From the NCBI RefSeq assembly GCF_009936215.1, contig NZ_AP019551.1:1636708-1700707 (forward strand): a DNA stretch of 64,000 bases. Direction: 5' to 3'. Numbering within the stretch: position 1 is the first letter of the stretch; every line of letters starts with the position of its first letter. Positions 8,190-16,467 of this stretch are shown in pieces. Origin of the DNA: Athalassotoga saccharophila (GTDB lineage: Bacteria; Thermotogota; Thermotogae; Mesoaciditogales; Mesoaciditogaceae). The position numbers and the translations under genes are program-made. The notes below the pieces were generated by a model. The model saw nothing but the letters and a program-made list of their open reading frames with translations, did no database searches and was not told the origin of the DNA.

Positions 8190-8699
8190 TTAAAATGGTT
8201 CTATAAGGCAAAGAGAAAAGTAAGGGGTACTCTTATCAAAAAATATGTTGGCTATTAAATAATCGACGAAATGATACTGACCACTTGAGAAAAAGTACCA
8301 CACGTTGAAAGCGTAATTGAAGTTATTTGAGTTGATGTCACGCATAACAGAGGCGCCAAATCTCCAGGGCCCAAAGTAATATTGTCCGTACAATCCGGCA
8401 GAAAATGTTGCCTGATTTGTTATAACGGCTCCAAGGACAGGTCCTATTCTAAAGCCTTCATTGAGATCATTTCTTCCGAGTATGGGTATATAGGCCTTCA
8501 CATTGTAAAGCATTGATTGAGAGGTCGATGCGGGAGTAAAGATGTTAAGACTCAATTCATCGTTGAAATGATTCATCGCCCCAAGATTTACAACCCAACT
8601 TCTTGAAGGATCGTATCCTATTCCAAAGATGTAATTCATGGCATAAGCGGAAAGAGGTATGGAAAGGACAAAAAAGATTATAAAAACATTTCTTGACAT
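8190..8699 (-). CDS. unknown exported protein, probable outer-membrane barrel
   Basis: A 169-residue protein with a signal peptide (MSRNVFIIFFVLSIPLSAYA). The mature part is Gly- and aromatic-rich with short alternating strands (FRIGPVLGAVI, ATFSAGLYGQYYFGPWRFGASV, YAFNVWYFFSS) and ends in Phe (LCLIEPF), as beta-barrel outer-membrane proteins do. No family is recognised. AAGGTGA five bases upstream favours the ATG at 8697-8699 over the one at 8717. It is first in the leftward unit with Nudix and cinA. Confidence 0.65.
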   Translation of the reverse strand: MSRNVFIIFFVLSIPLSAYAMNYIFGIGYDPSRSWVVNLGAMNHFNDELSLNIFTPASTSQSMLYNVKAYIPILGRNDLNEGFRIGPVLGAVITNQATFSAGLYGQYYFGPWRFGASVMRDINSNNFNYAFNVWYFFSSGQYHFVDYLIANIFFDKSTPYFSLCLIEPF

Positions 8700-8776
8700 A
8701 TTCTTCACCTTCTTCATGGTAAAATTTCAAATGGTCAATAACTATTTTATCATCTAACTCTTAACTGGAGATGAAG

Positions 8777-10330
8777 ATGAATCTAAAGCGTAAAATAGGT
8801 TCTCTGATCCATTCAAGGCAAAATATGTCCCAGGCAATACTTTTAATAACCATCCTGACACTTGTTTCGAAAGCGATGGGTTTTGTAAGAGATATATTCA
8901 TAGCGTATTTTTTTGGGACGGGAAGTGTCATGGATGCTTACCTTGCCTCTCAAAGTCCTCTCGGCCTTATAAATGGAATCATAACGGGGACGATTGTAGC
9001 GGCCTTTATCCCACTCTTTGTAAGGGTTATGAAAAGCAAAAAAGAAGAAGAAGCCAAACATTTCTCGGCCACGATCTTTTACTCGACAACGTTAATGCTT
9101 GCTGCGGCGGTAATTCTTATCGCGATCTTTGCGCCTGAAGTAACGAATCTTTTCTTTCCCGGCTTCGGGAAGGCAGATCACGATATGACCGTTAACTTCA
9201 TAAGGTGGATGAGTTTTGCAACTGTAATAGGTGCGATGCTTAGTTTCGTCAACGGACTTTTACAGAGCGAGAAAAAATTTCTTGCATATCCGCTTGTTGG
9301 ACTTAGTTTTGATTTCATAGTTATAGGAACGCTTTTTGCCACAAAGCATCTTGGAGCGATTTCTCTTGCCCTTGCATGGACGCTTCCACCTACTTTTATT
9401 TTCATTGTGCTTGGCTTTGCGGAAAGAAAATATTTAAATCCATTTAAGATAAAAAGAAAGATCCCAGAGACAAAAGATCTCTACAAAATGATATGGCCGC
9501 TCTTCTTTTCAAGCGCTTTGGGAATGTTAAACACGATAGTGGACAGGACCTTTGCCTCTACACTCGAGACAGGCGCGATAAGTTCCCTCTCTTACGCAAA
9601 CAGGATAACGAGTGCCGCCAACGGAGTTCTTGGAACTCCCGTAACACAGGTTACATACCCTTCCGTCGCATCAAGGGCTGCAGAAAATGACATAAGAGGG
9701 CTCACAATAACGACTAAAAGGGCGATGAAATTGCTTGCCTTCTTTTTGATTCCGGTAACCTTTGCGCTTTTCCCTCTTGCCAAACAGGTAATAACCCTTA
9801 TCTTTCAACGCGGGAGTTTTACATCTGAATCAACAATGCTGACATATCCGCCTCTTATTGCCTTTTCCCTTTCTTTGTTTACCTCCTCACTCGGAGCGGT
9901 GCTCGTGCAGATCTACTATTCTTTCAAAAACACAAGAACGCCTATGATCTTTGGAATGATAGGGCTTGGCATAAACATAGGGCTCAACTTTCTCTTTATA
10001 TCACATCTCAAACAAACAGGCCTCGCGCTTTCAACCTCTATATCTTCTATATATTTCGTGATAGCGATGCTAATTTCTTTGAGAATAAAATTCAAAGTGT
10101 GGTTTTTCGACCTTTACTACTTCATAAAAGTCATAATCGCATCAGCGATAATGGACGTGATCATATACCTTGCTCTTTCACTCTTGAGGGGAAAGATAAG
10201 AGATTTTGTAGCGATCTTTGCCGGGATGGCAGTTTACTTTTTGATCTCATGGTTGATCAAAACACTGCCAAATCGCTTCTGGAGATTTCTTAAATTCAAA
10301 AAAACTCCCGAAGAAAATGAAAAACTATGA
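8777..10330 (+). CDS. murJ: lipid II flippase MurJ (MviN)
   Basis: About 517 residues with some 14 membrane segments. The MATE-like MurJ signature is present: LVSKAMGFVRDIFIAYFFGTG near the N-terminus, AFIPLFVRVM, VDRTFAS and GAISSLSYANRI, and the LIFQRGSFT loop around residue 340. MurJ flips lipid II across the inner membrane for peptidoglycan synthesis. The CTGGAG site at 8765-8770 points to the ATG at 8777; the ATG at 8771 is in frame but too close. The 3' end overlaps the convergent dam gene by six bases. Confidence 0.93.
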   Translation: MNLKRKIGSLIHSRQNMSQAILLITILTLVSKAMGFVRDIFIAYFFGTGSVMDAYLASQSPLGLINGIITGTIVAAFIPLFVRVMKSKKEEEAKHFSATIFYSTTLMLAAAVILIAIFAPEVTNLFFPGFGKADHDMTVNFIRWMSFATVIGAMLSFVNGLLQSEKKFLAYPLVGLSFDFIVIGTLFATKHLGAISLALAWTLPPTFIFIVLGFAERKYLNPFKIKRKIPETKDLYKMIWPLFFSSALGMLNTIVDRTFASTLETGAISSLSYANRITSAANGVLGTPVTQVTYPSVASRAAENDIRGLTITTKRAMKLLAFFLIPVTFALFPLAKQVITLIFQRGSFTSESTMLTYPPLIAFSLSLFTSSLGAVLVQIYYSFKNTRTPMIFGMIGLGINIGLNFLFISHLKQTGLALSTSISSIYFVIAMLISLRIKFKVWFFDLYYFIKVIIASAIMDVIIYLALSLLRGKIRDFVAIFAGMAVYFLISWLIKTLPNRFWRFLKFKKTPEENEKL

Positions 10331-11140
10331 AAAATTCCTTATGACAACCTCGTCGATCGTGCCACGACCATTGACCTTTGAATTTATCCGTCTTGTAGCC
10401 CTTACCACGCGGATATCGTATCCTTTGTAAAGAGACCTTACGAAGTCCGTGTTTGAATTGCTTAACATTACAAAGGCGCCGATTCTGTCCAATTCTCTAA
10501 AGCATTCTGAAAGCCTTATTTGATCCTTTTCGTTGAATGTTCCAGAATACGATGTAAAATTCGAAGTCTTTGAAAGTGGATAATACGGAGGATCCATGTA
10601 GATAAAATCACCATTCTTTGCGTATTGAAGCGCTATTGTGAAATCACCAGAGATGATTTTGATGTTTTTGAGTGCAAGACTTACTCGCCTTATATTTTCT
10701 TCATCAAAGAGGCGGACATTTTTGTGCCTCCCAAATGGAACGTTGAATATTCCCTTTTTATTAGTCCTCCAAAGACCATTGTAAGAGGTTTTATTAAGGT
10801 AAAGAAAACGGGAAGCACGATCTAATGGACTCAACTTTGAAGGATCGAGATCGCGCATTTTGTAATAATAATCACTTTGATTTTTGTGGACCTTTAAACT
10901 TTCTATGAGATTTTCAACATCATCCCTTACAACAGTATAAAAATTAATGAGTTCGGTATTCAGATCTATCAATATGGCATCTGAAGGTAAAAGGTGAAAA
11001 AATAAGGCACCTCCACCCACAAATGGCTCTATATACGTTGAAAAATTTAACGGCAAAAGTTCATCAAATTGATCGAGTAACTGGGTCTTCCCACCAGCCC
11101 ACTTGATCGGCGATTTCACCTTCAATTTCACACACCTCAT
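10325..11140 (-). CDS. dam: DNA adenine methyltransferase, Dam type (orphan)
   Basis: A 271-residue N6-adenine methylase of the D12 class: SAM-binding PIKWAGGKTQLL and YIEPFVGGGALFFHL near the start, the LNKTSYNGLWRTN region and the catalytic DPPYYPLS motif around residue 180. Such enzymes methylate adenine in GATC. No restriction gene is adjacent, so it is an orphan. The start is uncertain: ATG at 11138-11140, or a TTG at 11123-11125 that has GAGGTG seven bases upstream. The ATG at 11155 is less likely because it overlaps the putative TATACT -10 box. Confidence 0.9.
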   Translation of the reverse strand: MRCVKLKVKSPIKWAGGKTQLLDQFDELLPLNFSTYIEPFVGGGALFFHLLPSDAILIDLNTELINFYTVVRDDVENLIESLKVHKNQSDYYYKMRDLDPSKLSPLDRASRFLYLNKTSYNGLWRTNKKGIFNVPFGRHKNVRLFDEENIRRVSLALKNIKIISGDFTIALQYAKNGDFIYMDPPYYPLSKTSNFTSYSGTFNEKDQIRLSECFRELDRIGAFVMLSNSNTDFVRSLYKGYDIRVVRATRRINSKVNGRGTIDEVVIRNFS

Positions 11141-11176
11141 TTTCAAGTATACCAAATGGATTCAAATTTCGAACAA

Positions 11177-11205
11177 TTGACAATATTGGACTTTTATGGT
11201 ATACT
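11177..11205 (+). promoter_or_regulatory. sigma-70-type promoter of the DUF981-like gene
   Basis: A consensus TTGACA (11177-11182), a 17-base spacer and TATACT (11200-11205). Transcription would begin near 11212 and reach the AAGGAGG site at 11228-11234. Confidence 0.75.
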
Positions 11206-11239
11206 TTTAAGTGAAAAAAATCACTTTAAGGAGGCAGGT

Positions 11240-11809
11240 ATGTTCATAGATTACGTAACTATTCAATTGATAGCGGCGGCATCTGGTTTGCTTTTTGCCG
11301 GTATTTATATTCTCAAATTCGATGGTGGAAAAACGAATTCTTCGTGGATTTACGGTTTTTGGATGACGGGATTTATCCTGCTTGTAACTGGACTTGAGAT
11401 GATTTTTACATGGCCTTTGCCCGGATCGTACAACATAATCTTTGGAGAGCCTTCTGTATGGTTCGGAATACTTCTTATATTCATAGGTCTGGCAGTAAGA
11501 AATGGATCTGATCTTCTTCCTTTGACCATTCTTTCTTCTGCCGGTGGCCTGATAAATATCGTTATATCCATCGACGTATTGATCTACAGTATGACGCAAA
11601 GTCCAATCATAGCCTTTGGAGGTTTTATAACCTCTGGCCTTGGCGCATTGATGGCACCATTGGGTCTTAAATCTAAGAGTATTCGATGGATTATATTCAT
11701 ATTGCTTGTCCTTTCAGCCCTTGCCTTTGCGGTAACTGGATATGGAGCGTATTACCAGCATGCCTCGGATTTCGCACATTATCTTCCTCCAACGATAAAG
11801 GGAAAATGA
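11240..11809 (+). CDS. DUF981-like integral membrane protein
   Basis: A 189-residue protein with about six membrane helices (from residues 8, 35, 70, 96, 125 and 150). Features such as IFGEPSVWFGILLIFIGLAVRNG and the short polar C-terminus resemble DUF981, a family of unknown function in archaea and thermophilic bacteria. AAGGAGG places the start at the ATG at 11240; the frame is open further upstream to 11156, but that part lies before the predicted transcription start. It stands alone between dam and the SDR gene. Confidence 0.7.
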   Translation: MFIDYVTIQLIAAASGLLFAGIYILKFDGGKTNSSWIYGFWMTGFILLVTGLEMIFTWPLPGSYNIIFGEPSVWFGILLIFIGLAVRNGSDLLPLTILSSAGGLINIVISIDVLIYSMTQSPIIAFGGFITSGLGALMAPLGLKSKSIRWIIFILLVLSALAFAVTGYGAYYQHASDFAHYLPPTIKGK

Positions 11810-11847
11810 TGTGCTAAAATTGTACAAAGAAGTAAAAGAGGTGAATT

Positions 11848-12621
11848 ATGGATTTAGGGTTGAACGGGAAGATCGTATTCGTCGGAGGAGGCTCTAAGGG
11901 AATAGGAAAGGCCGTGGCCGAAGAATTTGCCAAAGAGGGTGCTGTAGTTCACATCGTCTCGCGCCATAACACCGATGAGGTCGCAAAGGAGATCTCTTCC
12001 AAATACGGATCGAAGGTTACAGGTCACAATGCGGATCTTTCAATTGAGAAGGATGTAAAGCGTCTCTTTAAAGAGATCGGAAATGTCGACGTGCTGTTTA
12101 TAAACACGGGTGGACCGAAACCGGGTGATCTTGAAGATCTGACAGATGAGGACTGGCACATCGCTTACGATCTCACGATGATGAGCGCGGTGAGATTGAT
12201 AAATGCATTTTTGCCCGGTATGATCTCAAAAAAATGGGGACGCGTCATTGCATCGACCTCTGTTTCCGTTTATGAACCTATACCCCGCCTTTTACTCTCA
12301 AATTCAATAAGGATGGCCGTTATTGGTCTGATGAGAAGTCTTTCTCAGGAACATGGTGCCAAAGGCATAACATTCAACTGCATAGCACCGGGGTACACGC
12401 TTACAGAAAGAATAAAAACGCTTTTTGAAGATACGGCCAAAAAAAGAGGAATAACCTTCGAAGAGGCAAGTAAAAGTATAGTCGAAAAGACAGACATCAA
12501 AAGGCTTGCAAAGCCGGAAGAAATAGCGGCAATAGTCGCCTTTCTCGCGTCTGAACGCGCCTCCTACATAACAGGTACCACTATAAGGGTAGATGGCGGT
12601 TACGTTGCCTCAACCTTGTGA
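11848..12621 (+). CDS. short-chain dehydrogenase/reductase family protein lacking the catalytic Tyr and Lys
   Basis: A 257-residue Rossmann protein similar to FabG: GGGSKGIG at residues 13-20, NADLS, FINTGG (85-90), NCIAPGYT and the C-terminal YITGTTIRVDGGY. The catalytic serine position is kept (Ser138), but where YxxxK should follow 13 residues later the protein has SNSIR (151-155), so Tyr becomes Ser and Lys becomes Arg. Homologues with a similar LLLSN...R stretch exist among SDRs named 3-oxoacyl-ACP reductase. It precedes the fatty-acid operon but is separated by the convergent THEP1 gene. Reductase activity should not be assumed. Confidence 0.85.
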   Translation: MDLGLNGKIVFVGGGSKGIGKAVAEEFAKEGAVVHIVSRHNTDEVAKEISSKYGSKVTGHNADLSIEKDVKRLFKEIGNVDVLFINTGGPKPGDLEDLTDEDWHIAYDLTMMSAVRLINAFLPGMISKKWGRVIASTSVSVYEPIPRLLLSNSIRMAVIGLMRSLSQEHGAKGITFNCIAPGYTLTERIKTLFEDTAKKRGITFEEASKSIVEKTDIKRLAKPEEIAAIVAFLASERASYITGTTIRVDGGYVASTL

Positions 12622-13025
12622 ATCTCAAATTCAATACCTTCAATTTCCCCTCTGAGAGGGGAATTTTCTCTTACCACAATGATTCCATCTTGCGATCTTC
12701 TAATGAGTTTTAGCAAAGCATCAACGAATTTTTCAGAGACAACTTCTACATATCCTATCTCATCTATGAAAAGCATTTTACCCGTTGTATCGATGTCATC
12801 GAGATATATTGCAAGATCGTCGAGGGTGTTTTTTATTCCGACCATCTTTCCATCCCTAAAGGCTATTTTGTATTTTGAACCATTCAAAAATTCAAGGTAG
12901 AGTGAATTCCTCAAGTCTTCGAAATACGTTCTAAAGCCTACGATCTCCCTTTGCGAAAGATTGACAATAGCACTCGCGAGTGTACTTTTTCCGCTTCCTA
13001 TTTCCCCGGTTATTTTTAATATCAT
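12600..13025 (-). CDS. THEP1-type nucleoside triphosphatase
   Basis: A 141-residue P-loop protein: Walker A GEIGSGKST at residues 7-15, a Walker B LFIDEIGYVEVVSEKF region, and the overall short alpha/beta form of the THEP1 (NTPase_1) family. Family members hydrolyse NTPs slowly and their cell role is unclear. GGAGGG just upstream sets the ATG at 13023-13025; the frame is open to 13094 without a better site. The last 22 bases overlap the end of the convergent SDR gene. Confidence 0.78.
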   Translation of the reverse strand: MILKITGEIGSGKSTLASAIVNLSQREIVGFRTYFEDLRNSLYLEFLNGSKYKIAFRDGKMVGIKNTLDDLAIYLDDIDTTGKMLFIDEIGYVEVVSEKFVDALLKLIRRSQDGIIVVRENSPLRGEIEGIEFEIHKVEAT

Positions 13026-13183
13026 TATACCCTCCAAAATCTGGATACCAAAGTATCTTAACAATTCAAAATTTAGACGATCATATCTTACCACTTTTCG
13101 TAAAATGACTTAAAAATAAGGCAAAACGATCTTGGCACGAATGTTGCTAAAGCGATTTTGGATCAAGAAAGGAGAATTTGAGA

Positions 13184-14413
13184 ATGAGAAGAGTTGTTGT
13201 CACAGGTATAGGAATAATAGCCGCAAGCGGGACCGGAAAAGAAGAATTTTTCAATGGAATGCTTTCTGCAAAGAGTTTTGTCGGAAGGATAAGCAGTTTT
13301 GATCCGTCTGAATTTAAATCCCAGGTTGCCGCCGAAATCAAAAATTTCGATCCCGCAAAATATATGGAACCAAAAGAAGTAAGGCATCATGACAGGTACA
13401 CCCAACTTGGTCTTGCGGCCGCAAAGGAAGCCGTTGAAGACGCCGGACTTTCAAAAGAACTTCTTGAAAAGGCCGGAGTTATAGTAGCCTCTGGAATTGG
13501 TGGCATAAAATCTTTAGAAGCAGAACTTGAAGTTATGATCTCAAAGGGACCTTCAAGGGTAAGTCCTTTTCTTGTTCCGATGATGATAGCAGACACGCTC
13601 TCTGGAACGATTGCAACAGAATACGGATCGAAAGGGCCAAATTTTGGTACGGTCAGCGCGTGTGCATCGAGTGCCCATGCGATCGCTGTTGCCTATGACA
13701 TGATAAAGCATGGAATAGTAGATACGATGATAACCGGAGGCGCCGAGGCGGCGATATGTAGAATATCGATAGCGGGATTTGGAAATATGAAAGCGCTGTC
13801 AACAAGAAATGACGACCCCGAACACGCTTCAAGGCCTTTTGATAAAGAAAGAGATGGTTTCGTGATGGGAGAGGGAGCAGGAATAATAGTTCTTGAATCT
13901 TTGGAATCGGCAAAGAAGCGTGGATCAAAGATCTACGCCGAAATTAAAGGTTATGGCATGAGCGATGATGCATATCACATGGTTCAGCCAGACCCCGAAG
14001 GATCTGGCGCTTACGCGGCCATGAAGATGGCCATAGAAAGTTCAAAGGTCAAAATAGAGGATATAAACTACGTCAATGCCCACGCTACATCGACGCCGGT
14101 TGGAGATGCTGCGGAGGCAAAGGCGATAAAGCGTATCTTCGAAGAAAGGGCTGACAAGATCTTTGTCAGTTCGAATAAGGGTGCTATAGGCCATACACTC
14201 GGTGCGGCTGGAGCGATAGAATTCATAGCCTCTGTGCTCGGAATGAAAGAGTCCTTTATCTTCCCAACAGTGAATCTTGAAAATCCTGATCCGCAGATAA
14301 CCCTAAATTGTGTACCGGGTAAGCCTTTGAACGTGAAGGTCAAAAATTTCATCTCTAACTCCTTTGGCTTTGGAGGACATAACGTATCTTTGATCGCTGG
14401 AGAGGTTGAATGA
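13184..14413 (+). CDS. fabF: beta-ketoacyl-ACP synthase II
   Basis: A 409-residue KAS II that condenses malonyl-ACP with acyl-ACP in chain elongation. It starts MRRVVVTGIGIIAASGTGKE. The catalytic triad lies in VSACASSAHAIA (Cys), NAHATSTPVGD (His) and KGAIGHTLGAAG (His). AAAGGAG at 13168-13174 favours the ATG at 13184 over the TTG at 13178. It opens the fab operon; its stop overlaps the next ATG (ATGA). Confidence 0.96.
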   Translation: MRRVVVTGIGIIAASGTGKEEFFNGMLSAKSFVGRISSFDPSEFKSQVAAEIKNFDPAKYMEPKEVRHHDRYTQLGLAAAKEAVEDAGLSKELLEKAGVIVASGIGGIKSLEAELEVMISKGPSRVSPFLVPMMIADTLSGTIATEYGSKGPNFGTVSACASSAHAIAVAYDMIKHGIVDTMITGGAEAAICRISIAGFGNMKALSTRNDDPEHASRPFDKERDGFVMGEGAGIIVLESLESAKKRGSKIYAEIKGYGMSDDAYHMVQPDPEGSGAYAAMKMAIESSKVKIEDINYVNAHATSTPVGDAAEAKAIKRIFEERADKIFVSSNKGAIGHTLGAAGAIEFIASVLGMKESFIFPTVNLENPDPQITLNCVPGKPLNVKVKNFISNSFGFGGHNVSLIAGEVE

Positions 14414-15156
14414 AGATACTTGTCGATGATTCTGTTGATGTAGAAGGCATTGAAAAGATACCGCTGTACATAGACTGGAAGGGAAGAAAGATAAGGGTCT
14501 CAGACATAGATCGCCCTTCCTATTTCGCACTTAACAAAAAGAGCGTGATAAGCCTTCCAACATACGACGAGATTAGCAGGATCATCTCAGGGCATATTCC
14601 CGTTACAGTACTTCTGCCTTCAAGATCTTTTAGTTTTTTAAAGGATGAATTGAACTTTTTATCCTCCCTTTCCGAGGGCATAACATTGATAGAAGAAAAG
14701 ATGGACTCAGTGGCACTTGCACTTTTCTTAAACAGCGGAAAACCTCTGAGTGAAGACAAAAAATTCGCACAGAGAGCAACTACTTATTTGTTATTTTCCG
14801 ATCTTTCATTTTTGAGGAAAAATGATGTCATCTCCGAAAAGAAAGAATCTGTTATCCTCACCAAGATGATAAATGTCGTAAAACTCGGATTTGGAAGAAC
14901 GATGGTAAAAAGCATGTGGAGTTTGAAAAGTGCTGTCTCTATGGTAATAGAAGACATAAAGGGAACTCCATCGATGATAGCCTTTAGGTATAGCGGAAAG
15001 AAAAAAATCGTAGATTCAATAGTAAAAGAATTTTCTGCGAGATTTCATTCAAATATCTCAATAGACTGGATGAATCCTGTACTGGCCTCTCTTTATGGCC
15101 ATGATACTTTGACTATAACCGTGATTCTGGAGGACAACAATGGACAAAATAACTGA
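14410..15156 (+). CDS. DegV-like (fatty-acid-binding fold) protein inside the fab operon
   Basis: A 248-residue protein without a strong textbook motif. Its outline follows DegV/FakB lipid-binding proteins: an N-terminal MKILVDDSVDVEGIEKIPLYIDWKGRKIR strand set, a VISLPTYDE segment where DegV has LPTTSQP, LLFSDLSFLRKNDVISEKK like the DegV LDDLxYLKKGGRI region, an ILTKMINVVKLGFGRTM region, and a C-terminal WMNPVLASLYGHDTLTITVI where DegV has GPVIGTHxGPG. It is shorter than typical DegV (about 280). It overlaps fabF by four and fabZ by 17 bases, so a fatty-acid-carrying role is a reasonable inference. Confidence 0.55.
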   Translation: MKILVDDSVDVEGIEKIPLYIDWKGRKIRVSDIDRPSYFALNKKSVISLPTYDEISRIISGHIPVTVLLPSRSFSFLKDELNFLSSLSEGITLIEEKMDSVALALFLNSGKPLSEDKKFAQRATTYLLFSDLSFLRKNDVISEKKESVILTKMINVVKLGFGRTMVKSMWSLKSAVSMVIEDIKGTPSMIAFRYSGKKKIVDSIVKEFSARFHSNISIDWMNPVLASLYGHDTLTITVILEDNNGQNN

Positions 15157-15541
15157 CATTCTTCCACACCGTTATCCCTTTTTGATGGTAGACGGAATTA
15201 TTTCGAAAGGTGAAAAAGAGATCGTTGCATTCAAAAATGTGAGTTACAATGAACCGCAGTTTCAGGGACATTTTCCGGATAATCCAATTATGCCCGGAGT
15301 TTTAATACTCGAGGGTATGGCCCAGGCCGCCGGCCTTATAACTTTGGTACCGGGGAAGACCCCACTCTTTGTTGGGGCCGACAAGGTCAGATTCAGAAGA
15401 CCGGTAAGGCCCGGAGATAGACTGATCTACGAGGTAAAGATAGTCGGAGAACATCTTGGAATGATAAGTGCAGAGTGTGTCGCAAAGGTCGACGATAAGA
15501 TCTGCGCAACTGCGACTTTGCTTTTAGGGATGGAAAAATGA
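15140..15541 (+). CDS. fabZ: 3-hydroxyacyl-ACP dehydratase
   Basis: A 133-residue hot-dog-fold dehydratase: LPHRYPFLMVD at residues 8-18, and the active-site stretch GHFPDNPIMPGVLILEGMAQ with His44 and Glu58. It removes water from 3-hydroxyacyl-ACP in fatty-acid elongation. GGAGG precedes the ATG, which lies inside the 3' end of the DegV-like gene. The stop overlaps fabH (ATGA). Confidence 0.96.
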   Translation: MDKITDILPHRYPFLMVDGIISKGEKEIVAFKNVSYNEPQFQGHFPDNPIMPGVLILEGMAQAAGLITLVPGKTPLFVGADKVRFRRPVRPGDRLIYEVKIVGEHLGMISAECVAKVDDKICATATLLLGMEK

Positions 15542-16452
15542 TCTTTTCGAGGGTTCTTGGCGTTGGAGGATACCTTCCACAAACTGTTATAGAAAACGAA
15601 GAAATAGAGAAACTTCTTGGGGTAAATGACTGGATCTTTGAAAGAACCGGTATAAAAAGAAGACATGTAACGCACGAGAGCGCCGTTGAGATGGCAGTAA
15701 AGGCTTTAAGAGATGCCTTTAAAAATGCCGGATCGGACGATTTTGAGTATCTTATAGTCGCATCAAACACTCCCGATACGCTTATTCCGGGCATGTCCGG
15801 TCAGATCCAAAGATTCTTTGACAAGAAAATAGGTGGAATAGATATACAGGCTGGATGCTCCGGATTCATTCAGGCGATGGAAATAGCGGATTCCATGATA
15901 AGATCTGGCAGTTTTTCGAAGATAGCAATAGTTGGCACCGAAAGATTGTCGAGGATTGTAGATTTCAAAGACAAATCCGTTGGACCGCTTTTTGGCGACG
16001 GTGCCGGAGCAGTGATAATGGGAAGATCGGACAAACCTGGAATAATGGCAAATTACTCGCGAATTCAGGGCGAAGGTTATGAATCTATAGTTCAAAAACA
16101 CGGCGAGAATTTGGAAATGGATGGCAAGGCTGTTTTCAGATTCGCGATCGACGCTATAGTTGAGGCGATAGATGAAGTTTTAAAAAAGGCAAATATGAGA
16201 TTGAAAGACGTGGATCTTTTTGTACCACATCAATCAAATTTGAGAATAATTTCAAAAGTTGCCGAAAAACTCCAAATACCCATAGAAAAATTCCAAATTT
16301 CAATAGAAGATCACGCGAACACGGCCGCCGCATCCATACCCTTGGCAATAAAAGATGCCATGGACTCTGGAAAAATAAAAGAATCAAGCGTCATTTTGAC
16401 GGTGGGATACGGCGCAGGGCTTGGAATAGCCTCAAATATCTTCAAGTTATGA
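15538..16452 (+). CDS. fabH: beta-ketoacyl-ACP synthase III
   Basis: A 304-residue KAS III that starts fatty-acid synthesis from acyl-CoA and malonyl-ACP. Catalytic Cys107 is in QAGCSGF. The His is in LFVPHQSNLRI and the Asn in DHANTAAASIP (usual YGNTSAAS). GVNDWIFERTGIKRRHV and the C-terminal VGYGAGLGIAS are typical. The length is slightly below E. coli FabH (317). It is coupled to fabZ by an ATGA overlap. Confidence 0.96.
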   Translation: MIFSRVLGVGGYLPQTVIENEEIEKLLGVNDWIFERTGIKRRHVTHESAVEMAVKALRDAFKNAGSDDFEYLIVASNTPDTLIPGMSGQIQRFFDKKIGGIDIQAGCSGFIQAMEIADSMIRSGSFSKIAIVGTERLSRIVDFKDKSVGPLFGDGAGAVIMGRSDKPGIMANYSRIQGEGYESIVQKHGENLEMDGKAVFRFAIDAIVEAIDEVLKKANMRLKDVDLFVPHQSNLRIISKVAEKLQIPIEKFQISIEDHANTAAASIPLAIKDAMDSGKIKESSVILTVGYGAGLGIASNIFKL

Positions 16453-16467
16453 ATAGGAGGTAAGTAG

